53,484 nucleotides of DNA from Pseudohongiella sp. (GTDB lineage: Bacteria; Pseudomonadota; Gammaproteobacteria; Pseudomonadales; Pseudohongiellaceae). Below the pieces are notes generated by a model that was given only the letters and a program-made list of their open reading frames with translations, ran no database searches and was not told where the DNA came from. The stretch lies in the NCBI GenBank assembly GCA_030696315.1, contig JAUYSM010000047.1, positions 1 to 53,484 on the forward strand, written 5' to 3'. Within the stretch, counting starts at the first letter, position 1, and every line of letters begins with the position of its first letter. The position numbers and the translations under genes are program-made. Positions 27,074 to 36,545 of the stretch are shown piece after piece.

Positions 27074-28492
27074 ATGACAAGCGTTCAACACTCTGATGAT
27101 CTCTTACCCCGATCAATGTTCAGGGCTTATGACATTCGCGGCATCGCCGGGCGCGATCTCACAACAACAAGTGCCCATCTACTGGGTCGCTCGATTGCCA
27201 AACTTGCCATCTCAGACGGACTCAATCGCGTGCTTTTTGCGGCAGATGGGCGACTGTCCAGCCCAGCGCTTGGTGCGGCATTAAAAGACGGCATCCTGAG
27301 CGAAGGCTGCAATGTTGTAGATCTGGGTCTGGTTCCAACGCCATTGCTGTACTTTGCGACACATACCACAGACATGGATTTTGGTGTCATGTTGACCGCC
27401 AGCCATAATCCGGCTGACTACAACGGTATCAAGATTGTCCGTCAACGCCACTGTCTGACCCCCGAAGAAATCCAGGATCTTAGACGGCAGGCGCTTCTGC
27501 TGTCCGAAACAGCATCTGGTAGCAATACAGCTGATGCCAGAGGTCATATCAGCCATCTCGATATTGCACCCGCCTACCTGGCACGTGTCACCGGCGATAT
27601 CAAACTGCAGCGTCCGCTCAAGGTGGTGGTCGATTGCGGCAATGCTGTGCCTGGTCTGATTGCACCTGATTTGCTGACCGCGCTGGGTTGTGAAGTGACC
27701 GCACTGTTCTGCGAGGTTGATGGCAATTTCCCCAATCACCACCCGGACCCTACCGTAAACGATAACTTAAAGTCACTGATCAGCGCCGTTAAAAGCTCAA
27801 ACGCAGATCTGGGCGTCGGTTTTGATGGTGATGGTGATCGTGTTGTGATGATCACCAACAAAGGCAATGTGATTGATACCGATCGTTTGATGATGCTGTT
27901 TGTGCGCGATATCGTGCCACGCTACCAACATCCCAAAGTCGTATTCGACGTCAAATGCAGCAATCTGCTTGCGGGCGAAATTGCTGCCAGCGGCGGCCAG
28001 GCCGTCATGAGCCGTAGCGGTCACTCATTTATGAAACAACAAATGCAAGACAGCGGTGCGGTGTTGGGAGGGGAGTTCTCGGCGCATATTTTTATCAAAG
28101 ACCGCTGGTATGGCTACGATGATGGTCTTTATGTCGCGGCAAGGTTTCTGGAGATTCTCGCGTGTAGCAGCAGCACCTCGGAACAAATGTTACGCTCACT
28201 ACCCGGCAGCATTGTCACACCAGAGTTGCGCATTGAAGTCGCCGAGGAACGCAAATTTGAGCTGATGGAGAGACTGGTACGACTGGTGGATTTCCCGCTC
28301 GCAACCGTCAATTGTCTGGACGGCATACGTGCTGACTTCACAGATGGCTGGGGCCTGATCCGCGCCTCTAACACCACTCCCGCATTGCTCCTGCGTTTTG
28401 AGGCCGTCAGTCGACAGTCTTTGCAACACATCCAGGAGGCTTTCCGGCGTTTATTGCAGCAGGTCGATCCAACGCTGGATTTTGCCTGCTGA
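27074..28492 (+). CDS. algC: Phosphomannomutase/phosphoglucomutase AlgC-type
   Basis: 472 residues. Interconverts hexose 1- and 6-phosphates for LPS, exopolysaccharide and nucleotide-sugar synthesis. Seen: FRAYDIRG at the N-terminus, phosphoserine loop TASHNPADYNGIK, metal loop GFDGDGDRV, sugar-specificity loop GGEFSAHIF and phosphate-binding RASNTTPAL near the end. This is the short form without the N-terminal membrane segment found in some AlgC proteins. Its stop codon lies within a 15-bp tandem duplication. Confidence 0.95.
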   Translation: MTSVQHSDDLLPRSMFRAYDIRGIAGRDLTTTSAHLLGRSIAKLAISDGLNRVLFAADGRLSSPALGAALKDGILSEGCNVVDLGLVPTPLLYFATHTTDMDFGVMLTASHNPADYNGIKIVRQRHCLTPEEIQDLRRQALLLSETASGSNTADARGHISHLDIAPAYLARVTGDIKLQRPLKVVVDCGNAVPGLIAPDLLTALGCEVTALFCEVDGNFPNHHPDPTVNDNLKSLISAVKSSNADLGVGFDGDGDRVVMITNKGNVIDTDRLMMLFVRDIVPRYQHPKVVFDVKCSNLLAGEIAASGGQAVMSRSGHSFMKQQMQDSGAVLGGEFSAHIFIKDRWYGYDDGLYVAARFLEILACSSSTSEQMLRSLPGSIVTPELRIEVAEERKFELMERLVRLVDFPLATVNCLDGIRADFTDGWGLIRASNTTPALLLRFEAVSRQSLQHIQEAFRRLLQQVDPTLDFAC

Positions 28493-28513
28493 TCCTTGGC
28501 CTGCTGATCCTTG
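28484..28513. repeat. Perfect 15-bp tandem duplication at the algC stop
   Basis: GCCTGCTGATCCTTG occurs twice in a row (28484-28498 and 28499-28513). The first copy contains the last two sense codons (Ala, Cys) and the TGA of algC; the second copy carries the same ending untranslated. It looks like a recent replication-slippage event. Confidence 0.9.
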
Positions 28514-28518
28514 CGTTT

Positions 28519-29493
<975 letters not shown>

Positions 29494-29494
<1 letters not shown>

Positions 29495-30165
29495 TGAATA
29501 ACGATGACATGTCTCAGGAATTTGATGATCACGCCCACCCGCGTGCCAGTCGCTCGGACAAAAAAACCTCTCGTAAAGAGCATATCCTGCAGGCACTGGC
29601 GCACATGCTGGAATCTGGCCCTGGAGAGCGCATCACAACAGCCGCTTTAGCCCGGGAAGTCGGCGTGTCTGAAGCGGCGCTCTATCGTCATTTCCCCAGC
29701 AAAGCGCGTATGTTTGAGGGATTGATCAAATTTATTGAAGATACTTTATTTGTGCGTATCACCCGCATATTACAAGATGATTTCAGTACGCTTGAGCGTT
29801 GTGAAAAAATTCTGACGCTGCTGCTGACCTTTGCAGAAAAAAATCCGGGCATGACGCGATTGATGACAGGTGATGCGCTGGCCGGAGAAACCGAGCGTTT
29901 GCGAGTCCGGATTGGCCAATTGTTTGATCGACTTGAATCGCAACTCAAACAAGTATTGCGAGAAGCGCCATTGCGAGAAAGCCTGAAACCAGCCATCTCT
30001 CCTGCGGTATTGGCAGGTTTGTTACTTGCGTGTGTTGAAGGGCGGTTGATGCAGTTTGTGCGCAGTGAATTCAAGCGCGTGCCCACTGAAAACTGGGAAG
30101 AACAATGGCGTTATCTGGCGCAGAATCTGTTAGTCCCCTACACGGAAACATCGCCATACGCCTGA
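29494..30165 (+). CDS. slmA: Nucleoid occlusion factor SlmA (TetR family)
   Basis: 223 residues from the ATG overlapping the argB stop (TGATG); another ATG at 29509 is possible. TetR-type helix-turn-helix at about residues 45-75 ([24 protein letters not shown], in part) followed by [20 protein letters not shown], closely matching SlmA. SlmA binds specific chromosomal sites and blocks FtsZ assembly over the nucleoid. The N-terminal about 25 residues form a disordered extension slightly longer than in E. coli (198 residues). Its stop codon is inside a long hairpin shared with the convergent pyrE. Confidence 0.93.
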
Positions 30166-30193
30166 GCTGGAGAGAGCGATCTCTTTCCAGCTC
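30164..30193. terminator. Hairpin between convergent slmA and pyrE
   Basis: GAGCTGGAGAGAG (30164-30176), loop CGAT, CTCTTTCCAGCTC (30181-30193) make a 13-pair stem with a single G-T pair. It overlaps the slmA stop codon and ends 11 bases before the pyrE stop. No T tract follows on either strand, so it may act as a Rho-linked or 3'-end-stabilising element instead of a classic terminator. Confidence 0.55.
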
Positions 30194-30204
30194 ACGCGTT
30201 GGTC

Positions 30205-30858
30205 CTACACGCCGTATCGCTGACGGTATTCACGGATCGGGTGTAAAAACTCCTTAAGATGTTCATCCTGCTGCATCTTCAGGTAATCAATAATCTGCGT
30301 CATGGAAATCAGACTCAGTACCGGTATCCGGTACTGCTTTTCGATTTCCTGAATGGCCGACAAATCACCGGTGCCGCGTTCTTGACGATCCAACGCTACC
30401 ATTATGCCCACGGGTGACGCGTATACCTTACGTAGCATTTCCATGACCTCACGTATCGCCGTGCCGGCAGTGATGACGTCATCCACTATCAATACTCGCC
30501 CCTGTAATGGCGCGCCGACAGTCAATCCACCTTCCCCATGATCCTTTACCTCCTTGCGATTAAAACAATAAGGTTTGTTCATGTTCTGCTCGGTCGCCAG
30601 CGCTGCCGCTGTCACCGATACCAGTGGAATGCCTTTGTAAGCTGGCCCAAATAACATATCAAAGTTCAGCCCTGAATTTTTAATGGCCGTTGCATAACAA
30701 CTGCCAATAAAGGCCAAGGCTTCACCAGTATTAAACAGCCCTGCATTAAAAAAGTAGGGACTGACCCGGCCGGACTTCAGCGTAAATTCACCAAAACACA
30801 AAATACGGTGTTGTACGCAATACTCGATGAACTTCAATTGATGCGCTTGTAAACTCAT
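30205..30858 (-). CDS. pyrE: Orotate phosphoribosyltransferase
   Basis: 217 residues. Forms orotidine 5'-phosphate from orotate and PRPP in pyrimidine synthesis. Contains the PRPP motif VLIVDDVITAGTA, GPAYKGIPL and YCFNRKEVKDHGEGG (catalytic lysine loop). A strong GGGGGGAGGG precedes the ATG. Downstream of rph on the same strand (52 bases apart), the rph-pyrE order known from E. coli, where the intergenic attenuator responds to UTP. Confidence 0.97.
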   Translation of the reverse strand: MSLQAHQLKFIEYCVQHRILCFGEFTLKSGRVSPYFFNAGLFNTGEALAFIGSCYATAIKNSGLNFDMLFGPAYKGIPLVSVTAAALATEQNMNKPYCFNRKEVKDHGEGGLTVGAPLQGRVLIVDDVITAGTAIREVMEMLRKVYASPVGIMVALDRQERGTGDLSAIQEIEKQYRIPVLSLISMTQIIDYLKMQQDEHLKEFLHPIREYRQRYGV

Positions 30859-30890
30859 ATTGTTACCCTCCCCCCTTCGCTGTTCTCCGA

Positions 30891-30914
30891 GTGAGTGACA
30901 ACACGTCCACTCAC
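30891..30914 (-). promoter_or_regulatory. Hairpin spanning the rph stop, upstream of pyrE
   Basis: On the minus strand GTGAGTG (30914... side) and CACTCAC can pair over seven bases with a ten-base loop; the stem includes the rph TGA (30913-30911). It sits where E. coli has its pyrE attenuator but there is no T tract after it (TCGG follows), so UTP-controlled attenuation is not supported by sequence alone. Confidence 0.35.
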
Positions 30915-31666
30915 ATCAGGCCCAGCGCCTGTTTTTGTTTGACAATCAATTCAGCAATACCGGCTTGAGCCAGCTCAATCATTTGCTGCAACTGTGCAAA
31001 ATCATAGTCGCCGTCTTCTGCCGTTCCCTGTACTTCAATAAAACGTCCGGCTTCGTTCATTACAACATTCATATCGGTGTCAGCCGTGGAATCTTCAGCA
31101 TAATCCAGATCCAGCACCGGCAGGCCCTTGTACATACCCACCGATACAGAACCTATCAGTTGCTTCACCGGGTTGGCTGCTACCATGCCACGCGACAACA
31201 TCACGGTTACCGCGTCATACAACGCGACACAGCCACCTGTGATTGAGGCTGTACGAGTGCCGCCATCAGCTTGAATCACATCACAATCCAGTTTGATGGT
31301 GTTCTCGCCCAGTAATTTCATATCCAACGCTGCCCGCAGGGATCGGCCGATCAAGCGCTGTATTTCAAGTGTGCGTCCGCCTTGTTTGCCTCGTGACGCT
31401 TCCCTGTCCATGCGCGTGCCCGTGGAGCGTGGCAACATGCCGTATTCCGCGGTGACCCAGCCGGTACCTGTGCCTTTCAAAAAGCGAGGCACAGAATCTT
31501 CTACCGTTGCAGTGCAGATTACCTTGGTATCGCCAAATTCCACCAAAACTGAACCCTCAGCATGTTTTGTGTAGTGGCGAGTCAGTTTGATCTCTCGCAA
31601 CTGATGGGGCAGGCGCAGACTTGGGCGGATAATTGTAGAAGGGTTTTGTGTACTGGAATCGTGCAT
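30911..31666 (-). CDS. rph: Ribonuclease PH
   Basis: 251 residues from the ATG at 31666 (AGAGGT just upstream); the frame is open to 31831 but that extension overlaps the divergent yicC start region. Phosphorolytic 3'-5' exonuclease that trims tRNA 3' ends. Seen: [39 protein letters not shown] (in part), [14 protein letters not shown], and the phosphate-binding R in [16 protein letters not shown]. The frame is intact, unlike the broken rph of E. coli K-12. Confidence 0.96.
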   Translation of the reverse strand: MHDSSTQNPSTIIRPSLRLPHQLREIKLTRHYTKHAEGSVLVEFGDTKVICTATVEDSVPRFLKGTGTGWVTAEYGMLPRSTGTRMDREASRGKQGGRTLEIQRLIGRSLRAALDMKLLGENTIKLDCDVIQADGGTRTASITGGCVALYDAVTVMLSRGMVAANPVKQLIGSVSVGMYKGLPVLDLDYAEDSTADTDMNVVMNEAGRFIEVQGTAEDGDYDFAQLQQMIELAQAGIAELIVKQKQALGLM

Positions 31667-31817
31667 GGAACCTCTGTAGACAGTGTTATGAATTAGTCTT
31701 GATTGATGTAGCGCAGGATTATCCTGTATTCGCCCGGCAATTTCATCAAGGGCGCACCTGTGTTGACCGAATCGGTTACACTTCAGGCTGAAAAACATAA
31801 TAACGGGAGGGAGTTTG

Positions 31818-32684
31818 ATGGTATCCAGCATGACGGCCTTTGCTCGAAAGCAAAAAGAATTTGATTGGGGAACAATGAGTTGGGAAATCAGATCGGTAAA
31901 TCATCGTTTTCTGGAACCTGGTATTCGGGTGCCAGACAGCTTGCGCATCGTAGAACCTGTTGTCAGGGATTTGCTGCGCAAACGTTTCACGCGCGGCAAG
32001 ATCGATATTCAACTGCGTATACAGGGCAAAATTGATCAAGGCAGCAGTCAGGCGCTAAACACCGATCTGGTTAAAAAACTGGGTGCGCTCAGCCAACAGG
32101 TGCTGACACTGTGTCCAGAGACCCACCCGCTGCGCGTGTCCGATGTGTTGCGCTGGCCCGGTGTGCTGGAAGAATCCGGACCTGACGATGAAAGTCTGCA
32201 ACAAGACGCTTTGGCGCTGCTGGATGACACGCTCTCTGAATTTGCCGAGTCCCGTCAGCGCGAAGGCGAAGAGCTCAGTCAATTGATCCGTCAAAGGCTG
32301 CAAACCATTCGCGAGATTGTGTTGGCTATCCGTGAGCGATTACCTGATATTCTTGCTCGTCAGCAAGAGAACATCCGCTTGCGCCTTGAGGCATTCAAGC
32401 TGGAATTGGACCCGAATCGTCTGGAACAGGAAATGGTGTTGCTGGCCAATAAATCCGATGTGGACGAAGAACTGGATCGTTTGTTGACACACCTGACAGA
32501 AGTTGAACGGGTACTAAAAACCAATGAACCTGTTGGCCGACGCCTGGATTTTTTGATGCAGGAACTCAATCGCGAGGCCAATACCCTGTCCTCAAAATCG
32601 ATTGTGGCGGAAACCACGCTGAACGCAGTAGAGTTGAAAGTGCTGATTGAGCAAATGCGCGAGCAGATTCAGAATATTGAGTAG
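31818..32684 (+). CDS. yicC: YicC-family endoribonuclease
   Basis: 288 residues from the ATG at 31818 with GGGAGGGAG upstream. N-terminal YicC domain [12 protein letters not shown]...[12 protein letters not shown], and C-terminal DUF1732 domain ending [24 protein letters not shown] (in part). YicC of E. coli has been reported as an endoribonuclease acting on small RNAs. Divergent from rph, the usual arrangement. A hydrolase gene follows after only 16 bases. Confidence 0.95.
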   Translation: MVSSMTAFARKQKEFDWGTMSWEIRSVNHRFLEPGIRVPDSLRIVEPVVRDLLRKRFTRGKIDIQLRIQGKIDQGSSQALNTDLVKKLGALSQQVLTLCPETHPLRVSDVLRWPGVLEESGPDDESLQQDALALLDDTLSEFAESRQREGEELSQLIRQRLQTIREIVLAIRERLPDILARQQENIRLRLEAFKLELDPNRLEQEMVLLANKSDVDEELDRLLTHLTEVERVLKTNEPVGRRLDFLMQELNREANTLSSKSIVAETTLNAVELKVLIEQMREQIQNIE

Positions 32685-32700
32685 TTAAGCAGGAGGATAT

Positions 32701-33555
32701 GTGTCAGCACCCGGAACCTTGTCGAAATCCCTGATGTTTGCGGGATTGTTATCCGTCAGCACCACGCTTTTTGCTGCTGAAAATACCATTGCGTACCCGG
32801 CTGTTGAGTCGGTCGTGCCGTTCAGCAGCGTCACCGCTTTAAATTATGCAACCCCGGCAGCGATGATCCCCTATGGGAGCGACCTGCTGCAGTTCGGATT
32901 GTTGTGGCTGCCGCCCTCTGAGCGTCGCCCACCCGCACAAATTGTGCTCATTCATGGCGGTTGCTGGTTAAATGCTTACGACATACAGCATACCTACGCC
33001 TTGAGCACCGCCCTGGCGCAGGCGGGTTACGCAGTGTGGTCGCTGGAGTACCGCCGAACCGGTGACAATGGCGGCGGTTGGCCATGGACTTTTGAAGACA
33101 TTAAAGCTGGCATAGCGCACGTACATCCGACTGAGAATTTTGTGGAAATGCCAACCATTGTGATGGGTCATTCCGCCGGAGGACACCTCGCATTGCTGGC
33201 GGGCGCGCTGGATTCACAACTTAAAGGTGTGGTCGGATTAGGCGCAATTACCGATATCGTTAAATACTCTCAAGGCGAAGGCAGCTGCCAAAGCGCCGCC
33301 CAACAGTTTATGGGGGGGACTTTTGAGAACCGGACTAACGACTATCATGCCGCCAACCCGGTAGGAAAAACGCCCCACCCAAACACCGTGCTGTTGCACG
33401 GCAGCGCAGACGAAATTGTCCCTATCGAGCAATCAGCCATTGCAGGTGCCAAAACCGTGATTGTGGAAGGTGCAGGACATTTTGACTGGACACACCCCGG
33501 CTCTGAAGCGTTTCAGGTGCTGCTGCAAACACTGGAAGACATGCTACAGCCATGA
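32701..33555 (+). CDS. Exported alpha/beta hydrolase, kynurenine formamidase-like
   Basis: 284 residues with a GTG start preceded by AGGAGG. Residues 1-25 look like a signal peptide (SLMFAGLLSVSTTLFAAE), so the enzyme is probably periplasmic. The oxyanion motif HGGCW (85-89) and nucleophile GHSAGG (Ser158) are those of the BD-FAE/hormone-sensitive-lipase group that includes kynurenine formamidases; Asp237 (GSADEIVP) and His260 (GAGHFDW) complete a catalytic triad. The stop overlaps the kynureninase start by four bases, so hydrolysis of N-formylkynurenine is an attractive role, but export would be unusual for that step. General esterase or peptidase activity is the alternative. Confidence 0.85.
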   Translation: MSAPGTLSKSLMFAGLLSVSTTLFAAENTIAYPAVESVVPFSSVTALNYATPAAMIPYGSDLLQFGLLWLPPSERRPPAQIVLIHGGCWLNAYDIQHTYALSTALAQAGYAVWSLEYRRTGDNGGGWPWTFEDIKAGIAHVHPTENFVEMPTIVMGHSAGGHLALLAGALDSQLKGVVGLGAITDIVKYSQGEGSCQSAAQQFMGGTFENRTNDYHAANPVGKTPHPNTVLLHGSADEIVPIEQSAIAGAKTVIVEGAGHFDWTHPGSEAFQVLLQTLEDMLQP

Positions 33556-34796
33556 ATCCCGTCACACTGACAGATGTTCAGGCCCTCGACTTAGCTGATC
33601 CGTTGGCGCGCAAACGCGCAGAGTTTGATCTGCCTGAGCACATCATTTATCTGGATGGCAATTCGCTGGGTTGCTTGCCCAGCGCTGTCCGGACACGAGT
33701 CACTGAAGTTATTGATCAGCAATGGGGAACTGATCTGATCAAAAGCTGGAATACTCATGGCTGGATCGATCTACCCGTTGTCACCGGTGAAAAGATTGCC
33801 CGACTCATTGGTGCGGCCCCTGGTCAGGTAATCTGTTGCGATTCTATCTCGGTGAATCTGTTCAAGCTGCTGAGTGCCGCCTTGGGTTTGCAGCCTGGAC
33901 GCACCGTGGTGTTGTCTCAAGACGACAACTTCCCGACCGATCTTTATATGGTGCAGGGTTTGTCTGATCTGCTGGGCTCACATCGCTGCCGGCTGTTGAC
34001 CGTTTGTGCCGAAGATCTTGAACGTCAGCTGAGCAGCGACGTCGCGGTGCTGATGCTGACCCATGTGAATTTTCGAAGCGGCTACATTCACGATATGCAG
34101 CGCATAACAGAACTCGCTCACAGCAAAGGCATACTGGTGATCTGGGATCTCGCACACAGCGCCGGGGTACTGCCCTTGCAGCTGGATCAATGCCAGGTGG
34201 ATTTTGCGGTCGGTTGCACCTATAAGTATCTGAATGCGGGGCCTGGGGCACCGGCATTTTTATACGTGGCCAAGCGGCATTTATCCCATGTAAATCAAGC
34301 ACTGTGCGGCTGGATGGGTCACCAGTCCCCCTTCCAGTTTTCATCTGAATACGAAGGTGCTCCAGGCATTGAAAAGTTTCTGACCGGCACACCCCCAGTT
34401 ATCTCTATGAGTGCATTGGATGCCGCACTCGATGTGTTTGACAAGGTAGATTTGCTGGAGGTCCGCCACAAAACCAAACGCCTGACTGACTTGTTTATCA
34501 CGTTGGCCGCGCAGACTCCCGCGCTCGACGTTCTGTCTTTGGCATCCCCCACAGACGCAGACCAGCGCGGTGCACAGTTGGCATGGCGCCATGCCAACGC
34601 GTATGCAATTTGTCAGGCGCTGATTGCCGAAGGTGTGATTGGTGACTTCAGAGCACCCGACATCCTACGACTAGGTTTCAGCCCACTGTACCTGCGTTAT
34701 GAAGACGTCTGGCACAGCGTCAAGGTGCTGGCAACTATCATGGAAACCGGACGCTGGCAGAATAAAAAATTCAGCCAGACGTCCAAGGTTACCTGA
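33552..34796 (+). CDS. kynU: Kynureninase
   Basis: 414 residues. PLP-dependent enzyme cleaving kynurenine to anthranilate and alanine. Seen: LDGNSLGCLP and WGTDLIKSWNTHGW near the N-terminus, WDLAHSAGVLPL, and the PLP lysine motif GCTYKYLNAGPGAP (Lys225). The start overlaps the preceding hydrolase gene. Tryptophan 2,3-dioxygenase is not in the window. Its TGA is directly adjacent to the stop codon of sqr on the other strand. Confidence 0.95.
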   Translation: MNPVTLTDVQALDLADPLARKRAEFDLPEHIIYLDGNSLGCLPSAVRTRVTEVIDQQWGTDLIKSWNTHGWIDLPVVTGEKIARLIGAAPGQVICCDSISVNLFKLLSAALGLQPGRTVVLSQDDNFPTDLYMVQGLSDLLGSHRCRLLTVCAEDLERQLSSDVAVLMLTHVNFRSGYIHDMQRITELAHSKGILVIWDLAHSAGVLPLQLDQCQVDFAVGCTYKYLNAGPGAPAFLYVAKRHLSHVNQALCGWMGHQSPFQFSSEYEGAPGIEKFLTGTPPVISMSALDAALDVFDKVDLLEVRHKTKRLTDLFITLAAQTPALDVLSLASPTDADQRGAQLAWRHANAYAICQALIAEGVIGDFRAPDILRLGFSPLYLRYEDVWHSVKVLATIMETGRWQNKKFSQTSKVT

Positions 34797-36512
34797 CTAG
34801 GCAATCTTACGGACTGGTTTCACCAGCAACTCATGCCCTTTGAGCATACCGTGCCAATACAGCGGCGGCAGCATGCTCTTTTTCATATGCCACGCCAAAG
34901 ACGTAGCATGTGTACCATTCAATACCCAATTCGGCAGACTGGGTGCCAGCTTTCCACCATAAGCAAATTCAGCGAGCACAATTTTGCCGCGTTCAACGGT
35001 CAAAGGACATGACCCATAACCGTCATATTGGTACTCTTGGGGTAGGCCTTTAATATCGTTGATGATATTAGCAGCTACCACTGGCACCTGCTTACGTACA
35101 GCGGCCGCCGTTTTGGCATTGGGCGTATTGGTCGCATCGCCCAGCCCCCAGATATTGCTATAGCGCTTGTGTTGCAGCGTCACTGGGTCTACATCAACCC
35201 AACCAGCAGCATCCGCCAACGGGCTGTTCCGGATAAAGTCAGGTGCTGACTGCGGTGGGCAGACATGTATCATATCAAACGCTTGTTTGATCTGAGTCGT
35301 CATGCCATTTGCGTCAGTTTTTTCAAACCAGGCAGTCTTTTTATCGCCGTCCACCTTTACCAATCGGTGCATAAAGTTGAGCTCAGCCTTGTATTTATCC
35401 ATATAGGATTGCAAGGCCGGCACGTAGTCCTTAACACCAAAAAGTACTGCACCTGCGTTAAAAAATTTGATCTGAATGTCTTGCAACACATGTTGCTGCA
35501 ACCAGTGATCCGCAGACAGATACAACGCTTTCTGAGGAGCACCGGCACATTTGATGGGCATAGGTGGCTGAGTGAATACAGCCACACCTTGCTTGAGATT
35601 CTGGACCAGCTCCCACGTGTAAGGAGCGAGATCCGCACGGTAGTTGGACGTAACGCCGTTTTTCCCGAGCGACTCCGTCAAACCCTCTATCGCGGACCAG
35701 TTCAACTTGATGCCGGGACAGACAATCATTCTTTTGTAATGAATTCGGCTGCCGTCACTCAGTACCAACGCATTGTTGTCAGGCTCAAAACGCTCCGCAG
35801 CCGCTTGTATCCAGGTCACACCTTGCGGAATCAATGTTGCCATGCTGCGCTTATTCTGCTCAGACTTGAAGATACCGCCGCCTACCATGGTAAAACCGGG
35901 CTGGTAGTAGTGCGTCTCCGCAGGATCAATCAGCGCTATACGCAGGTATTTGTCCCTTGCCAGCAAACTGGATGCTACCGAAACACCTGATGCACCAGCA
36001 CCCACAATCACAACTTGAAATGACGTTTCATGAGCGCCCGCATCAATGCCCTTGGACATACCAGGTTGCATTGGCGACGGCGCAGTTAGCAACTTGATAT
36101 TTGCCGCATTTTTGGTCTTGAACTCGTTGAAATCAAAGCCTGCAACTGTTGCTGCAGCCACACAGTCATCCACAGAAATGCCTTCTGCGATACGCGCTAA
36201 TGACCACAATGTCATCGAGCGTTGACCCGATCGGCAATAAGCCAATACCGGGCCTGGCGCGTTATCACAGATATCTTTAAACGCACGCACATCAGAGACA
36301 GACAAGGACTCCTGGGTAACAGGCAGGTAGTGCAGTTTTATACCTTGATCACTCGCGCTTTCCAGAATTTCAGAGAATACGGGTTGCTTGTCTTCTCCGT
36401 CGGGGCGGTTGCAGATGATTGTTGTGAAACCACTGGCTACCAGACTGTGCACATCCGCTGCGCACAGCTGGTCAGACACAGAAAAAGAACTATTAATTTT
36501 TTTGATATTCAT
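34797..36512 (-). CDS. sqr: DUF442/rhodanese-like domain fused to sulfide:quinone oxidoreductase
   Basis: 571 residues, two domains. Residues 1-140 form a DUF442 (TIGR01244-type) domain with loop YCRSGQRS (Cys93), a CX4R loop like rhodaneses. Residues 165-571 match type II SQR (human SQOR type): FAD site VVIVGAGASG (168-176), KCAGAPQK with redox Cys322, GWVDVDPVTLQHKRY, and GLGDATNTPNAKTAAA. SQR oxidises sulfide to persulfide and reduces quinone at the inner membrane. In human SQOR the GD motif is followed by the second redox cysteine (GDCTN); here it is Ala460, while Cys265 (VCPGIKLNW) is an extra candidate. Last gene of the FisR-type operon. Such fusions are often labelled protein tyrosine phosphatase/FAD oxidoreductase. 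Confidence 0.9.
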   Translation of the reverse strand: MNIKKINSSFSVSDQLCAADVHSLVASGFTTIICNRPDGEDKQPVFSEILESASDQGIKLHYLPVTQESLSVSDVRAFKDICDNAPGPVLAYCRSGQRSMTLWSLARIAEGISVDDCVAAATVAGFDFNEFKTKNAANIKLLTAPSPMQPGMSKGIDAGAHETSFQVVIVGAGASGVSVASSLLARDKYLRIALIDPAETHYYQPGFTMVGGGIFKSEQNKRSMATLIPQGVTWIQAAAERFEPDNNALVLSDGSRIHYKRMIVCPGIKLNWSAIEGLTESLGKNGVTSNYRADLAPYTWELVQNLKQGVAVFTQPPMPIKCAGAPQKALYLSADHWLQQHVLQDIQIKFFNAGAVLFGVKDYVPALQSYMDKYKAELNFMHRLVKVDGDKKTAWFEKTDANGMTTQIKQAFDMIHVCPPQSAPDFIRNSPLADAAGWVDVDPVTLQHKRYSNIWGLGDATNTPNAKTAAAVRKQVPVVAANIINDIKGLPQEYQYDGYGSCPLTVERGKIVLAEFAYGGKLAPSLPNWVLNGTHATSLAWHMKKSMLPPLYWHGMLKGHELLVKPVRKIA

Positions 36513-36545
36513 TACTTTCTCCCGCAGCTTAATAGTTAATGTCTC

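Noticed and set aside
35265-35990. 241-residue plus-strand open frame inside sqr
   Set aside because: Antisense to a well-conserved SQR domain, and no family features were seen.
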